Shown piece after piece: positions 47,618-58,375 of a DNA stretch of 64,000 nt (position 1 is its first letter; every line of letters begins with the position of its first letter). The stretch covers positions 18,726,846 to 18,790,845 of the forward strand of contig NC_088779.1 of NCBI RefSeq assembly GCF_954871325.1, written 5' to 3'. Both the position numbers and the translations under genes were made by a program. The notes below the pieces were generated by a model. It was given only the letters and a program-made list of their open reading frames with translations, did not search any database and was not told where the DNA came from. The stretch is from Gordionus sp. m RMFG-2023. Lineage: Eukaryota; Nematomorpha; Gordioida; Chordodea; Parachordodidae.

Positions 47618-48688
47618 TTAGTCAGAATTGTCAGCGATCATATTAGGAGACCAACCAGGTTCACCATGAGGGAATAGTAAAGGATAAACCATGGGGTCTA
47701 AATTTGGGCTCAATACATTAAGAATAATGAGATCGTTGTCATTAGATTTAGGATATACTTTAATATCTCTTTTGAAAGGAGGCTCTCCATCTTCATTATT
47801 GAAAATCATAGCTACGTCATCCATAAATGGTAAATTATAACGGCGTCGATCGCTAGAACGATCTCCTTTAAAGATCATATTAATGGTTGGGAGTTTTGTA
47901 TTAAAAGTAGTTGCTAATTCTAATGCAGATTGATGGACTTCACCTAATGTCTTAAAACTAAGAGCATAGGGGTTAATTTGTCGTATTAACTGATCTAATT
48001 GCTTCATAATATCTTTATTACATTTACTATTTGCTGGATGGTGTATACGCTTATCTATAGCCTGTGTCGTATCTAACACGTATAACTGGGCATAAGTAGG
48101 CAAAGCATTAGAAGGTGGGTATAAATTAGATGTGCGGTGATATATTTGGCCGTGCACTTTGAAACAATAAGGGCCACTACCTGTAAGCTCCGAAATTTTT
48201 GCGCCCATCGATGCAAAAGCTACTGCTGAATTATAAGAACGTATGTTCTTCATAAAATTATTATGTAACTTATCTTGAGGGTTTGATATAAGATTTTTTA
48301 AATAAGGAGGATATGGTATTTGGGTAAGGATAACCTTCCCTTTATGACAGCACTGTGTGAATTTACCGTCGGTCGGTCTCTCAGCTATGAAATTCATGGA
48401 AAAACAAAATTGACATATGATATTCATAGGCCCGCAAGTATGTTCAGTTATTAAGTGAATATCATTAGTATTAAAATGTGTTAAATTACTTCTATTTTTA
48501 AGAATAGATGTATAGGTGGTGGGGAAAATCTGTTTAAGCTTTAGACGAAAACGGGCAGCACATGCCCGCATCCTAGCAGTTTTAGTTGATATATCAATAG
48601 GAAAAGGTTTATTTAAATTAATACTTTGAGGTGTAGGTACTAAAGCTATTATAGGTTTGGGTTTCTTGGATTTTATATGACTTCGCAC
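47618..48688 (-). CDS. Helitron Rep protein, N-terminal region (356 codons)
   Basis: This is the longest uninterrupted frame in the window. It shows the Helitron pre-Rep layout: a helper region (RMRACAARFRLKLKQIFPTT), a Cys-rich finger (CGPMNIICQFCF...CCHKGKV), QLYVLDTTQA, SSDRRRYNLPFMDDVAMIF, and DPMVYPLLFPHGEPGW, which in complete proteins leads into the HUH nuclease domain. The frame stops about 15 residues later, just before that domain, so neither HUH nor helicase is present and the product could not cut DNA. ATG at 48688 is possible, but similarity extends upstream (VRSHIK). Confidence 0.85.
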   Translation of the reverse strand: MRSHIKSKKPKPIIALVPTPQSINLNKPFPIDISTKTARMRACAARFRLKLKQIFPTTYTSILKNRSNLTHFNTNDIHLITEHTCGPMNIICQFCFSMNFIAERPTDGKFTQCCHKGKVILTQIPYPPYLKNLISNPQDKLHNNFMKNIRSYNSAVAFASMGAKISELTGSGPYCFKVHGQIYHRTSNLYPPSNALPTYAQLYVLDTTQAIDKRIHHPANSKCNKDIMKQLDQLIRQINPYALSFKTLGEVHQSALELATTFNTKLPTINMIFKGDRSSDRRRYNLPFMDDVAMIFNNEDGEPPFKRDIKVYPKSNDNDLIILNVLSPNLDPMVYPLLFPHGEPGWSPNMIADNSD

Positions 48689-48704
48689 TTTACGACCACT
48701 TTCC

Positions 48705-49016
48705 TTAAAATAAAAATATTTTATCTAAATTATTGGAAAATAAAACTTCTTTTGTTATGTTTAATCTTTTTCTATTTCCCAAAATAGAAGTGTAAGTGGT
48801 AGGGAAGATTTGTTTAATTTTTTGATGAAAACGGCTTATGCATGCGCTAATCATAGCAGTTTTAATTGATAAATCAATTGGGAGATATAAATTTGAATTA
48901 GGATTATGAGTTGTAGTTAATGAAACTAATTTAGGATTATTATATTTGGATTTTATGTGATTCCGTAATTTGCGGATACTTTCCTTTAATTGTTTGGGAG
49001 ATTGTCTATTTTCCAT
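48705..49016 (-). pseudogene. Duplicate of the Rep N-terminus
   Basis: MENRQSPKQLKESIRKLRNH leads into HIKSK, then (P/L)IDLSIKTAMISACISRFHQ and KIKQIFPTTYTSIL. It parallels residues 2-75 of the adjacent frame at roughly half identity. The frame ends soon after, 16 bases before the next one begins. This looks like a tandem duplication or recombination between two related Helitrons. Confidence 0.7.
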
Positions 49017-49084
49017 AGTATTCTATTTATTAACGTTACAAAGAATAAAAATTAAATATTATTTTCAAATAACTGGTAACACAA

Positions 49085-49390
49085 AAAAATTCCTAAATCT
49101 AGAAATGAACGTTTTCGTATCTTGGTAATGTTAATTTTTTTTCTATCAACTTTCCTATCATCTTAACGTTAATTTTTTCACTTTCCTATCTCCTAATGTT
49201 AAAATATCTTTTTTCTATCACCTTTCCTATCAATCATCTTAATGTTAAATAAATTGAGAGCTATTATTATCTCGTTAATGTAAAAAAATTTTTATGGCAA
49301 CACTGGGATTCGAACTCGCAACCTATCGTTCGGAAGACAAACTTTTTTCCATTAAGCCCCCCCCCTTCAATATTATATTTTGATATATTT
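49085..49390 (+). repeat. Inverted copy of the Helitron 5' end
   Basis: TCTAGAAATGAACGTTTTCG onward repeats, reversed, the 5'-end block at 52910-53220, including the (T)AACGTTAAT...TTTCCTATC words and the tRNA-like module. Thus 49085-53238 has Helitron 5' ends facing outward on both sides. Confidence 0.75.
49295..49358 (-). other. tRNA-like module, inverted copy
   Basis: On the minus strand it runs from GGCTTAATGG (A-box-like) to GAGTTCGAATCCC (B-box-like) and ends TTGCCA. Same layout as 52944-53008; the acceptor stem is poor. Confidence 0.55.
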
Positions 49391-49439
49391 GTATATATAT
49401 GAAACTTTTTTTTATAAAATTAACTTAATTTAATTAGAA

Positions 49440-50345
49440 TGACGGGTTGATGGGTAATTATTAAGTTAGGTGTATATGATACTAAATATGCTTTATTAAT
49501 ACATTTTATAAAAATATTAAAATTTAGGAGAAAAAGAGGTAAAATTGTTACAATGTAACACGTGAACATTAAGGGTATTAGAAATATCAAAATTTAAATT
49601 GTGACAGAAATCATATTGGCTAAAATTTAATATAGAGATCCTTGAAAATTTAATTTTAAATATGGGATATAGATATTGGTCTGAAAATTTTTTTTTACAA
49701 ACATAGCCAGGCCTGATCAAAAAACCAAGTCCCATGCAACTTTCATAAAATTTTCATTTTTTTTATTTTGATTTAATAACAATGTCTTAAATTTAATTTT
49801 AATATTCCTTTTATTTCTATTGTGGGTAATTACTAATTAGTTAGGTGTATATGATAAGAAATATGCTTTATTAATATATTTTATAAAAATATTAAAATTT
49901 AAGAGAAAAAGAGGTAAAATTGTTGCAATGTAACCCGCGAGCATTATGGGTATTAGAAATATCTGGGTAAAATTTAAAATAGAGATTCTTGAAAATTTTT
50001 TAATTTTAAATATGGGATATAGACATTGGCCTGATATTTTTTTTTGCAGACATAGCCAGGCCTGATCAAAAAAACAAGTCCAATGCAACTTTTATATAAT
50101 TTTCATTTATTTTTTATTGTAATTTAATAACAATTTCTTAAATTTAATTTTATATTCCATTTATTTCTATTGTAATTTAATAACAATGTCTTAAATTAAA
50201 TTTTATATTTAGATTTTAAAATAAAATTTAAAATTGTGATAGATATCATATTAAGTAAAATTTAAAATAGAGATAACATTGGCCGGGAAATTTTTTTTCG
50301 CAGACATGGCCAGGCCTTATCAAAAAACCAAGGCCTATGCGACTT
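49440..50345. repeat. Diverged tandem repeat of about 380 bp inside the Helitron
   Basis: GGGTAATTA...GTTAGGTGTATATGATA starts at about 49453 and 49825, and CATAGCCAGGCCTGATCAAA recurs at 49703 and 50050 with a variant at 50305. Short minus-strand frames here (49517-49735, 49837-50088) repeat with the DNA and are not genes. Confidence 0.7.
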
Positions 50346-50470
50346 TCATATTCTGATTGTATTTTTAAATGAATTATGGGGCTGGGCTTGGGAATTTTTT
50401 TATTATTAACTATGAGTCAGACATTGAACTAAAACAAATTTTATTGCAGGCCTGGGCTCGGCCTGATCAT

Positions 50471-52805
50471 AAGATCTAAATTTTAATAATTACTTTTATG
50501 AAATTTTAATCAAGAATGAAGGAAGCATGATAAAAATGGGTAGCTAATGTCATTTTAAGAGATTCCAATATTGTTTGGGGTGTATTGTGAGATTTATTTT
50601 TGTTTGTCAAATAGCTAAATATAATTTAAAGAATAGTTATAAGATCTAAATTTTAATTACTTTTATGAAATTTTAATCAAGAATGAAGGAAGCATGATAA
50701 AAATGGGTAGCTAATGTCAGGGTGTATTGTGAGATTTATTTTTGTTTGTCAAATAGCTAAATATAATTTAAAGAATAGTTATAAGATCTAAGTTTTAATA
50801 ATTACTTTTATGAAATTTTAATCAATAATGAAGGAAGCATGATAAAAATGGGTAGCTAATGTCATTTTAAGAGATTCCAATATTGTTTGGGGTGTATTGT
50901 GAGATTTATTTTTGTTTGTCAAATAGCTAAATATAATTTAAAGAATAGTTATAAGATCTAAATTTTAATAATTACTTTTATGAAATTTTAATCAAGAATG
51001 AAGGAAGCATGATAAAAATGGGTAGCTAATGTCAGGGTGTATTGTGAGATTTATTTTTGTTTGTCAAATAGCTAAATATAATTTAAAGAATAGTTATAAG
51101 ATCTAAATTTTAATAATTACTTTTATGAAATTTTAATCAATAATGAAGGAAGCATGATAAAAATGGGTAGCTAATGTCATTTTAAGAGATTCCAATATTG
51201 TTTGGGGTGTATTGTGAGATTTATTTTTGTTTGTCAAATAGCTAAATATAATTTAAAGAATAGTTATAAGATCTAAATTTTAATAATTACTTTTATGAAA
51301 TTTTAATCAAGAATGAAGGAAGCATGATAAAAATGGGTAGCTAATGTCAGGGTGTATTGTGAGATTTATTTTTGTTTGTCAAATAGCTAAATATAATTTA
51401 AAGAATAGTTATAAGATCTAAATTTTAATAATTACTTTTATGAAATTTTAATCAATAATGAAGGAAGCATGATAAAAATGGGTAGCTAATGTCATTTTAA
51501 GAGATTCCAATATTGTTTGGGGTGTATTGTGAGATTTATTTTTGTTTGTCAAATAGCTAAATATAATTTAAAGAATAGTTATAAGATCTAAATTTTAATA
51601 ATTACTTTTATGAAATTTTAATCAATAATGAAGGAAGCATGATAAAAATGGGTAGCTAATGTCATTTTAAGAGATTCCAATATTGTTTGGGGTGTATTGT
51701 GAGATTTATTTTTGTTTGTCAAATAGCTAAATATAATTTAAAGAATAGTTATAAGATCTAAATTTTAATAATTACTTTTATGAAATTTTAATCAAGAATG
51801 AAGGAAGCATGATAAAAATGGGTAGCTAATGTCAGGGTGTATTGTGAGATTTATTTTTGTTTGTCAAATAGCTAAATATAATTTAAAGAATAGTTATAAG
51901 ATCTAAATTTTAATAATTACTTTTATGAAATTTTAATCAATAATGAAGGAAGCATGATAAAAATGGGTAGCTAATGTCATTTTAAGAGATTCCAATATTG
52001 TTTGGGGTGTATTGTGAGATTTATTTTTGTTTGTCAAATAGCTAAATATAATTTAAAGAATAGTTATAAGATCTAAATTTTAATAATTACTTTTATGAAA
52101 TTTTAATCAATAATGAAGGAAGCATGATAAAAATGGGTAGCTAATGTCATTTTAAGAGATTCCAATATTGTTTGGGGTGTATTGTGAGATTTATTTTTGT
52201 TTGTCAAATAGCTAAATATAATTTAAAGAATAGTTATAAGATCTAAATTTTAATAATTACTTTTATGAAATTTTAATCAATAATGAAGGAAGCATGATAA
52301 AAATGGGTAGCTAATGTCATTTTAAGAGATTCCAATATTGTTTGGGGTGTATTGTGAGATTTATTTTTGTTTGTCAAATAGCTAAATATAATTTAAAGAA
52401 TAGTTATAAGATCTAAATTTTAATAATTACTTTTATGAAATTTTAATCAAGAATGAAGGAAGCATGATAAAAATGGGTAGCTAATGTCAGGGTGTATTGT
52501 GAGATTTATTTTTGTTTGTCAAATAGCTAAATATAATTTAAAGAATAGTTATAAGATCTAAATTTTAATAATTACTTTTATGAAATTTTAATCAAGAATG
52601 AAGGAAGCATGATAAAAATGGGTAGCTAATGTCAGGGTGTATTGTGAGATTTATTTTTGTTTGTCAAATAGCTAAATATAATTTAAAGAATAGTTATAAG
52701 ATCTAAATTTTAATAATTACTTTTATGAAATTTTAATCAATAATGAAGGAAGCATGTTAAAAATGGGTAGCTAATGTCATTTCAAGAGATTCCAATATTG
52801 TTGGC
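50471..52805. repeat. Helitron minisatellite: 15 units in two length classes
   Basis: Units begin AAGATCTAAATTTTAATAAT at 50471, 50641, 50783, 50953, 51098, 51268, 51413, 51583, 51753, 51898, 52068, 52238, 52408, 52553 and 52698. Long units (L, 170 bp) contain ATTTTAAGAGATTCCAATAT; short ones (S, 145 bp, one of 142) lack it and read GTCAGGGTG. Order: LSLSLSLLSLLLSSL. Short units have AATCAAGAATG; long ones nearly always AATCAATAATG, so the two differences travel together. Helitrons often carry such arrays. Confidence 0.92.
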
Positions 52806-52943
52806 GGTATAATTAATTGAAAAACGGTAAAAATATATTGGTGAGAAATTCAAAAATTACGTCAAAATTAGGCGCATGCGCAAAGTATATAAAGCTTCAT
52901 ATATATACACAAATATATCAAAATATAATATTGAAGGGGGGGG

Positions 52944-53008
52944 GGCTCAATGGTATAAACGTTTGCCTTCCGAACGATAGGTCGCAAGTTCGAATCTCTA
53001 TTTTGCCA
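52944..53008 (+). other. tRNA-like module at the Helitron 5' end
   Basis: It has GGCTCAATGG as A-box-like start, a CGTTT/GAACG stem around a 7-base loop, and AAGTTCGAATCTC as T arm, ending TTTTGCCA. It is preceded by a run of ten or more G. The arms resemble a tRNA but the acceptor stem does not close, so a working tRNA is unlikely. Confidence 0.55.
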
Positions 53009-53512
53009 TAAAAAAATTTTTAAAAAAAGTTTTAACATTAGCGAGATAATAATAGCCCTCGATTTATTTAACATTAAGATGATAGGAAAGTTGATGGAAA
53101 AAAAATATTTTAACATTATGAGATAGGAAAGTGAAAAAATTAACGTTATGAAGATATGAAAGTTGATACAAAAAAAATTAACATTACCAAGATACGAAAA
53201 CGTTCATTTCTTGAATATGGCTATTATATTATAATATATTTTCCTCTCGCTAATTAATAAGTAATTACTATGTTTAAGATAACACATTTGCATTTTATAT
53301 ATCCAGTAATATATTTTTATTTCATTTTTTTTTAAATTTTTAAATCAAAATATAAATCTTTATTTTTTGTAAGTTTTAAAAATAATTTCCGGTATTGAAA
53401 AAAATCAAAAAAACAGACCGGTCTATGGGTCTTAGAAACTTTCTTAGAAAGTGTGTCAGCATACCCTGGCTTAATAAATTAGTATCGCTATGCCAATTCC
53501 CCTTAATACTAG

Positions 53513-54817
53513 TTCAGAATGAGGTGATAACTTTCTTTTAATTTCATCGCTATTTTTTAATATTGATTTTTTAAATAATTTTAGAAATGTATCTATTGGA
53601 CATATATATTTGATAACATTAGTTCCTAAATTTGATTGAGATAATTAGAATACTTTTGGATATTCGTATTATTTAAGGGGGGGGGGATGTGCCTATTCTA
53701 AAGTCAAAATATAGTATAATTTATAATATCAATTTATACTTTTTATCTTTTATTAATTAATAAAGTTTAATAATTATTATTAAGGATAATTTATCTTAAT
53801 GAGGGTCTGAACCAAGGGTCTGTGCTCAGAGCTGGTTTGGTCGATTTTTAGACCCAAACCCCGGGTCTGGTTTTATACAACCAACCAATTAACAACACTT
53901 TAATATTAAGTAAAAGTCATGCTTTCACTATTTACAACGATATAAAATAGCAAGTTGCGATTTTAAAAATAAAAGTAAAACAAAAATTAACACTTTCCCA
54001 AGATGTCTAGGAAATGTCATAAAAACCACCAATAAAATCAGAATGATATGATATATTTGTCATATTATATATCCTTAAAATAAGCTAAATTTGAATAAAA
54101 AAATTTAGCCCAAGCCCAGCCCAAGTTAGTTGGGTATAGAATTTATCAACCCATAATTATATCAGAAACATGGATAGGGTATAGACCTAAATATATATTT
54201 TCTAGCGGGCCTAGGCCGGGTTTGGGTTCTTTGGAAATTTTATGCAATATGACTTGGGCTGGGCTTGGGCTTAATTTTTTTATTCAAATTTAGCTTATTT
54301 TAAGGATATATAATATGACAAATATATCATATCATTCTGATTTTATTGGTGGTTTTTATGACATTTCCTAGACATCTTGGGAAAGTGTTAATTTTGTTTT
54401 ACTTTTATTTTTAAAATCGCAACTTGCTATTTTATATCGTTGTAAATAGTAAAAGCATGACTTTTACTTAATATTAAAGTGTTGTTAATTGGTTGGTTGT
54501 ATAAAACCAGACCCGGGGTTCAGACCCTCATTAAGATAAATTATCCTTAATAATAATTATTAAACTTTATTAATTAATAAAAGATAAAAAGTATAAATTG
54601 ATATTATAAATTATACTATATTTTGACTTTAGAATAGGCACATCCCCCCCCCCTTAAATAATACGAATATCCAAAAGTATTCTAATTATCTCAATCAAAT
54701 TTAGGAACTAATGTTATCAAATATATATGTCCAATAGATACATTTCTAAAATTATTTAAAAAATCAATATTAAAAAATAGCGATGAAATTAAAAGAAAGT
54801 TAACACCTCATTCTGAA
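53513..54817. mobile_element. 1.3-kb foldback element with CTAG flanks
   Basis: The ends TTCAGAATGAGGTG and CACCTCATTCTGAA head near-perfect inverted arms of about 600 bp around a 130-bp spacer (about 54124-54250). CTAG flanks both sides (53509-53512, 54818-54821); the undisturbed site ACTAGTAG is seen in the right arm of the host element at about 58371-58379. The left arm has about 75 extra bases carrying one GACCCGGGG-type module (53815-53880) that the right arm has lost or never had. No coding capacity. Confidence 0.8.
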
Positions 54818-54826
54818 CTAGTAGTT

Positions 54827-55035
54827 AGTGTTGTTAATTTGCTTGGTCGTAAAATTTACGACCAAATTTTGTGCTCAGGCCGACCCGGGGTTCAGACCCG
54901 GGGTTCGAGACCCGGGGTTCAGACCCGGGGTTCAGACCCGGGGTTCAGACCCGGGGTTCAGACCCGGGGTCCAGACCCGGGGTTCAGACCCGGGGTCCAG
55001 ACCCGGGGTTCAGACCCGGGGTCGTGTCGTGTAAC
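54827..55035. repeat. 13-bp GACCCGGGGTTCA array with AGTGTTGTTAAT end
   Basis: After AGTGTTGTTAATTTGC and a small hairpin (GGTCGTAAAATTTACGACC) come about ten copies of the 13-base unit. Since 13 is not a multiple of 3 and has no stop in any phase, all three frames are open and read the same Arg-Pro-Gly-Val-Gln-Thr-type peptide. These frames are not genes. Confidence 0.9.
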
Positions 55036-56544
55036 GATTTAATAAACAAGTTAATAATTAAATATTTTTTATTGCAATAATAATAATGACTGAAAGAGGG
55101 CAGGGCGGGTCTACTAGGTCTTGGGGGGTCAGGAATAATTTATCAAAACAAAATATCGATATATGGGTAAAATATAATCTTCTAAACTAAATATCTTTAG
55201 ATTGAAAGTATTCATTTTTTATCTTGATGGGTATGAATGACTTGGTTTTGGAGGTGGATGGGGTAGGGGGGGGGGTGAAAGTGGGGGGGGGGGTGAAAAT
55301 TAATATTTTTTATATGGAAATAAAAATATTTTTTTGTAATGATAATAATAATGATAATGATCACTCATACAGGGCGGGTATAGGTCCTGTGGGGGGGGGA
55401 AGGTCAGGTATATTTTTATTAACACAAAATATCGATATGGGTGTTGTTTAATTGGTTGGTCTTGGTTGTGTAAATCCCAAACCCGAGGTGGGTCTAATAA
55501 AATTACTGCGATCTAAATTAGCAATATTTATATAAGAAATAAGCCAGCATTAACTCGAGTCGAACCCCATAAATAATGTTGTTTCAAATATTTTAATTAA
55601 AATTATTTATCAATAATATCGAACTTAAATAGGAAAATCCTGCAAGCAACTCAGCTTATGACTAAAAAATTTTTAATCGGGGACTCTTAGGGCTTGGAAA
55701 TAATAAAAATGAATTATTGAAAGAACTTTTTCTCTTGCTGGAAATACTATTACTAAATTGAGGAACAGGATGGCTCCCTCCACCCTAAAACAATGCATAT
55801 CGCTATCATCTTGGGATATAAATATAATGGGCCTTCATGACGATATATGGCAATAATCTGTTAGGCATAGTAATAATTTATTTTTTAATAAATAATTATA
55901 TTTTTCTAAATATATTTAATAATAATTTTATATTTTAAATATTTTTTAGGCTGGAGTCTATATCCACGAGCAAGATGAGATGCATTCGATTCGTGTTTAT
56001 GAAAAAATTATATAAATATAATTAATATTGTATTTTATATTCTATTGTATATATTTTTATTTAAATCAAATTTTAAAAATAAATTTATTTCTACTAGCAC
56101 TTCACCCCCATTTAGTATATATATATATATATAAATATATGCATGTTTCTTTCACGTGGACAAAGCCGCGAAATCAAAATAAAATATTTTTTTAAAACCA
56201 AGCTTAATAAGCTGACATTAAAATTAATAAAAAAGAAAAACTATTGACGATATTATATTTATAACTAAGAAATGAAAAATAAATAAAATAAAACATTTGC
56301 AATTTATAAAAAAAATTAAATCAATTTATATAGTTTATTTTATTTAATTAAAGTTAAATAACTTTTTAAATAAATGTGTTATTTATTATAATTAATTTTA
56401 CAAACAAAAAAGAAAAAAGAGAATAAAATAAAGCTTTGAATTATTAATTTAGAAGGTATAATAATATTAATTTAATTTAAGATTAGATATGAGATTTATT
56501 TTATCTTACTTTACATATATCTGTTCTGAACCCCGTGTCTAGAT
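55036..56544. other. Non-coding interior with G-runs
   Basis: No gene is supported. 55257-55305 has several runs of 8-11 G on the + strand, and 55371-55410 another. 55081-55190 and 55344-55440 are diverged direct copies (CAGGGCGGGT...AAAATATCGATAT). 55440 begins GTGTTGTTTAATTGGTTGG, another copy of the AGTGTTGTTAAT-type end. Confidence 0.5.
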
Positions 56545-56636
56545 TCCGGAATAAAAAATTTAACGGTCTGAACCCCGGGTCGGCCTGAGCACAAAATTTG
56601 GTCGTAAATTTTACGACCAAGCAAATTAACAACACT
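56545..56636 (-). repeat. Inverted partner of the 54827 end
   Basis: It contains one GACCCGGGG unit, the GGTCGTAAAATTTACGACC-type hairpin, and ends in ATTAACAACACT. It matches 54827-54900 reversed, so 54827-56636 may be one small element whose ends carry different unit numbers. Confidence 0.7.
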
Positions 56637-57869
56637 ATGATATAGATCGAATTTCCTTTTTGATATATCATATCGTATGTGAGTTAAAGAGGCTGTGTGT
56701 GAAATATATTAAATAAAAAACTAGTAATTACCTCAATTATATGGATCTTGTTTTGTTATTTGGTTTGAAGAACCATTTGAAAAATAATTATTTAAGTTAA
56801 ATTACAGGAAGTTTTTAAAAAATAACAAAAATTTTCTCAACAATTTCTTAAGTTTTTAATAGTCATTTATTTTAATAAATAAAATCGAAATCCATATTTT
56901 TTTAATAATAATAATTAATTAATCATTCTGCCATATTGTTATTTTTATGCACCATTCTGTTTATAAAAGTTTGCGATAATCTCTTCAGAATCTTTTTTTA
57001 GTGAATTTGGTGATATTAATTAACTTGACAGTTAACATCGCCGTAAACGTAAATTGATTTCTGATAAATAAGTAAATTTTGGTATTTCCAATAATAAATC
57101 TTCGATTTATTAATGTTAAATATTGTTTAAAATTTTATTCAAATTTCATATTATATATGTTTATTATTTATTATATATAGATTAATGTTACTTATTTATA
57201 TAAAAGTTATTTAACAATAAAAATATTTTATATACTTTTAGAATTGCAATAGAATTGAATAAAAACTATAACTGATCATTATAATATATTTAAATAAATG
57301 ACATAAAAATTAGATATGATATCGGATCGGTAATCGGTCGATATCAATTTAATATCGGATGGGATAGGCCTCCAAAAAGTGATATCGGTATACACCTACT
57401 TAAAACCCAAATTTATTAGTTATACCTTTAAAACCCGTGGTGATCCTGGATAGTTGACATCCCTTTAAAAATTATGACATATATTATTGGGAATATAATT
57501 TTAATATAATAAAGAAAAACTTTTTATTGGCCATTATTTTATCACAAATTATAAATTTACATTTCTTTTTATTATTTATACATGCATGAATGACGTTGAA
57601 TTTTTATATTGGTCCTCCACATTAAATTACAATATCAATATGTGTTAAAATAAAATTTTACTTTTTTATTTTTATTCCGTCATGCATGGGCTACTCTTTT
57701 TGAATATTTTATTACATATATTTTTATTTTACCATATAAATTTTTTATCAAAAGAAAGAAAATGGTAAGAAAATAATAATAAAAAAAGCTTTATTAATTT
57801 AGAATGAATAAGATAAGAAGAATAAGATTTAATTTAAGATTAGAAAATGAAATATTTTTTTTTTACTTT
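56637..57869. other. Non-coding stretch
   Basis: A+T-rich, no gene. 57318-57400 has paired ATCGGATCGG/CGATATC words of the same small palindromic family as 16610 and 39955. Confidence 0.45.
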
Positions 57870-57889
57870 TCATTTATCCGAGCCCAACC

Positions 57890-58310
57890 CCAAGGTGTAA
57901 GTCTGGACCCCTAGTCTGAACCCCGGGTCTGGACCCCGGGTCTGAACCCCGAGTCTGGACCCCGGGTCTGAACCCCGAGTCTGGACCCCGGGTCTGAACT
58001 CCGGGTCTGAACCCCGGGTCTGGACCCCGGGTCTGAACCCCGGGTCTGGACCCCGGGTCTGAACCCCAGGTCTGAACCCCGGGTCTGGACCCCGGGTCTG
58101 GACCCCGGGTCTGAACCCCGGATCTGAACCCCGGGTCTGAACCCCGGATCTGAACCCCGGGTCTGAACCCCGGGTCTGGACCCCGGGTCTGGACCCCAGG
58201 TCTGAACCCCGGATCTGAATTCCGGGTCTGGACCCCGGTCTGAACCCCGGGTCTGAACCCCGGGTCTGAACCCCGGGTCTGAACCCCGGGTCTGTGCTCA
58301 GAGCTGGTTT
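57890..58310. repeat. 13-bp GGTCTGAACCCCG array, about 30 copies
   Basis: The same 13-base unit as at 54880, inverted, with two main variants (TCTGAACCCCGGG and TCTGGACCCCGGG) interspersed. It is followed by GTGCTCAGAGCTGG and ends ATTAACAACACT at 58372. The 163-codon minus-strand frame over it is a repeat by-product. Confidence 0.9.
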
Positions 58311-58375
58311 GGTCGATTTTTTAGACCCAAACCCCGGGTCTGGTTTTATACAACCAACCAATTAACAACACTACT

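Larger units (their letters stand above)
47517..53238 (-). mobile_element. Helitron inserted in the left arm
   Basis: On the minus strand the 3' end is the hairpin CCCGTCATTTTTGACGGG (47545-47528; 7-bp stem), then TTACCAA and CTAG (47520-47517), the standard Helitron ending. The 5' end lies near 53238. The uninterrupted right arm of the host element (about 58640-58660) gives the empty site: an A|T junction without duplication, although an 11-bp ATTATAATATA on both sides blurs the exact 5' base. It carries the Rep N-terminal frame, a 15-unit minisatellite and two tRNA-like modules, but no helicase or HUH nuclease domain. Confidence 0.8.

Noticed and set aside
50471-52805. CRISPR-like regular repeats
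   Set aside because: Units of 145-170 bp are contiguous with no unique spacers, lie in a Helitron of an animal genome, and have no cas genes nearby.
52817-53116. Short frames on both strands around the Helitron 5' end
   Set aside because: They overlap the tRNA-like module and terminal repeats. Nothing protein-like is conserved with the copy at 10150-10420.
54828-55080. Three overlapping frames with Arg-Pro-Gly-Val-Gln-Thr repeats
   Set aside because: By-product of a 13-bp unit without stops in any phase. The same applies to the 163-codon minus-strand frame at 57870-58361.
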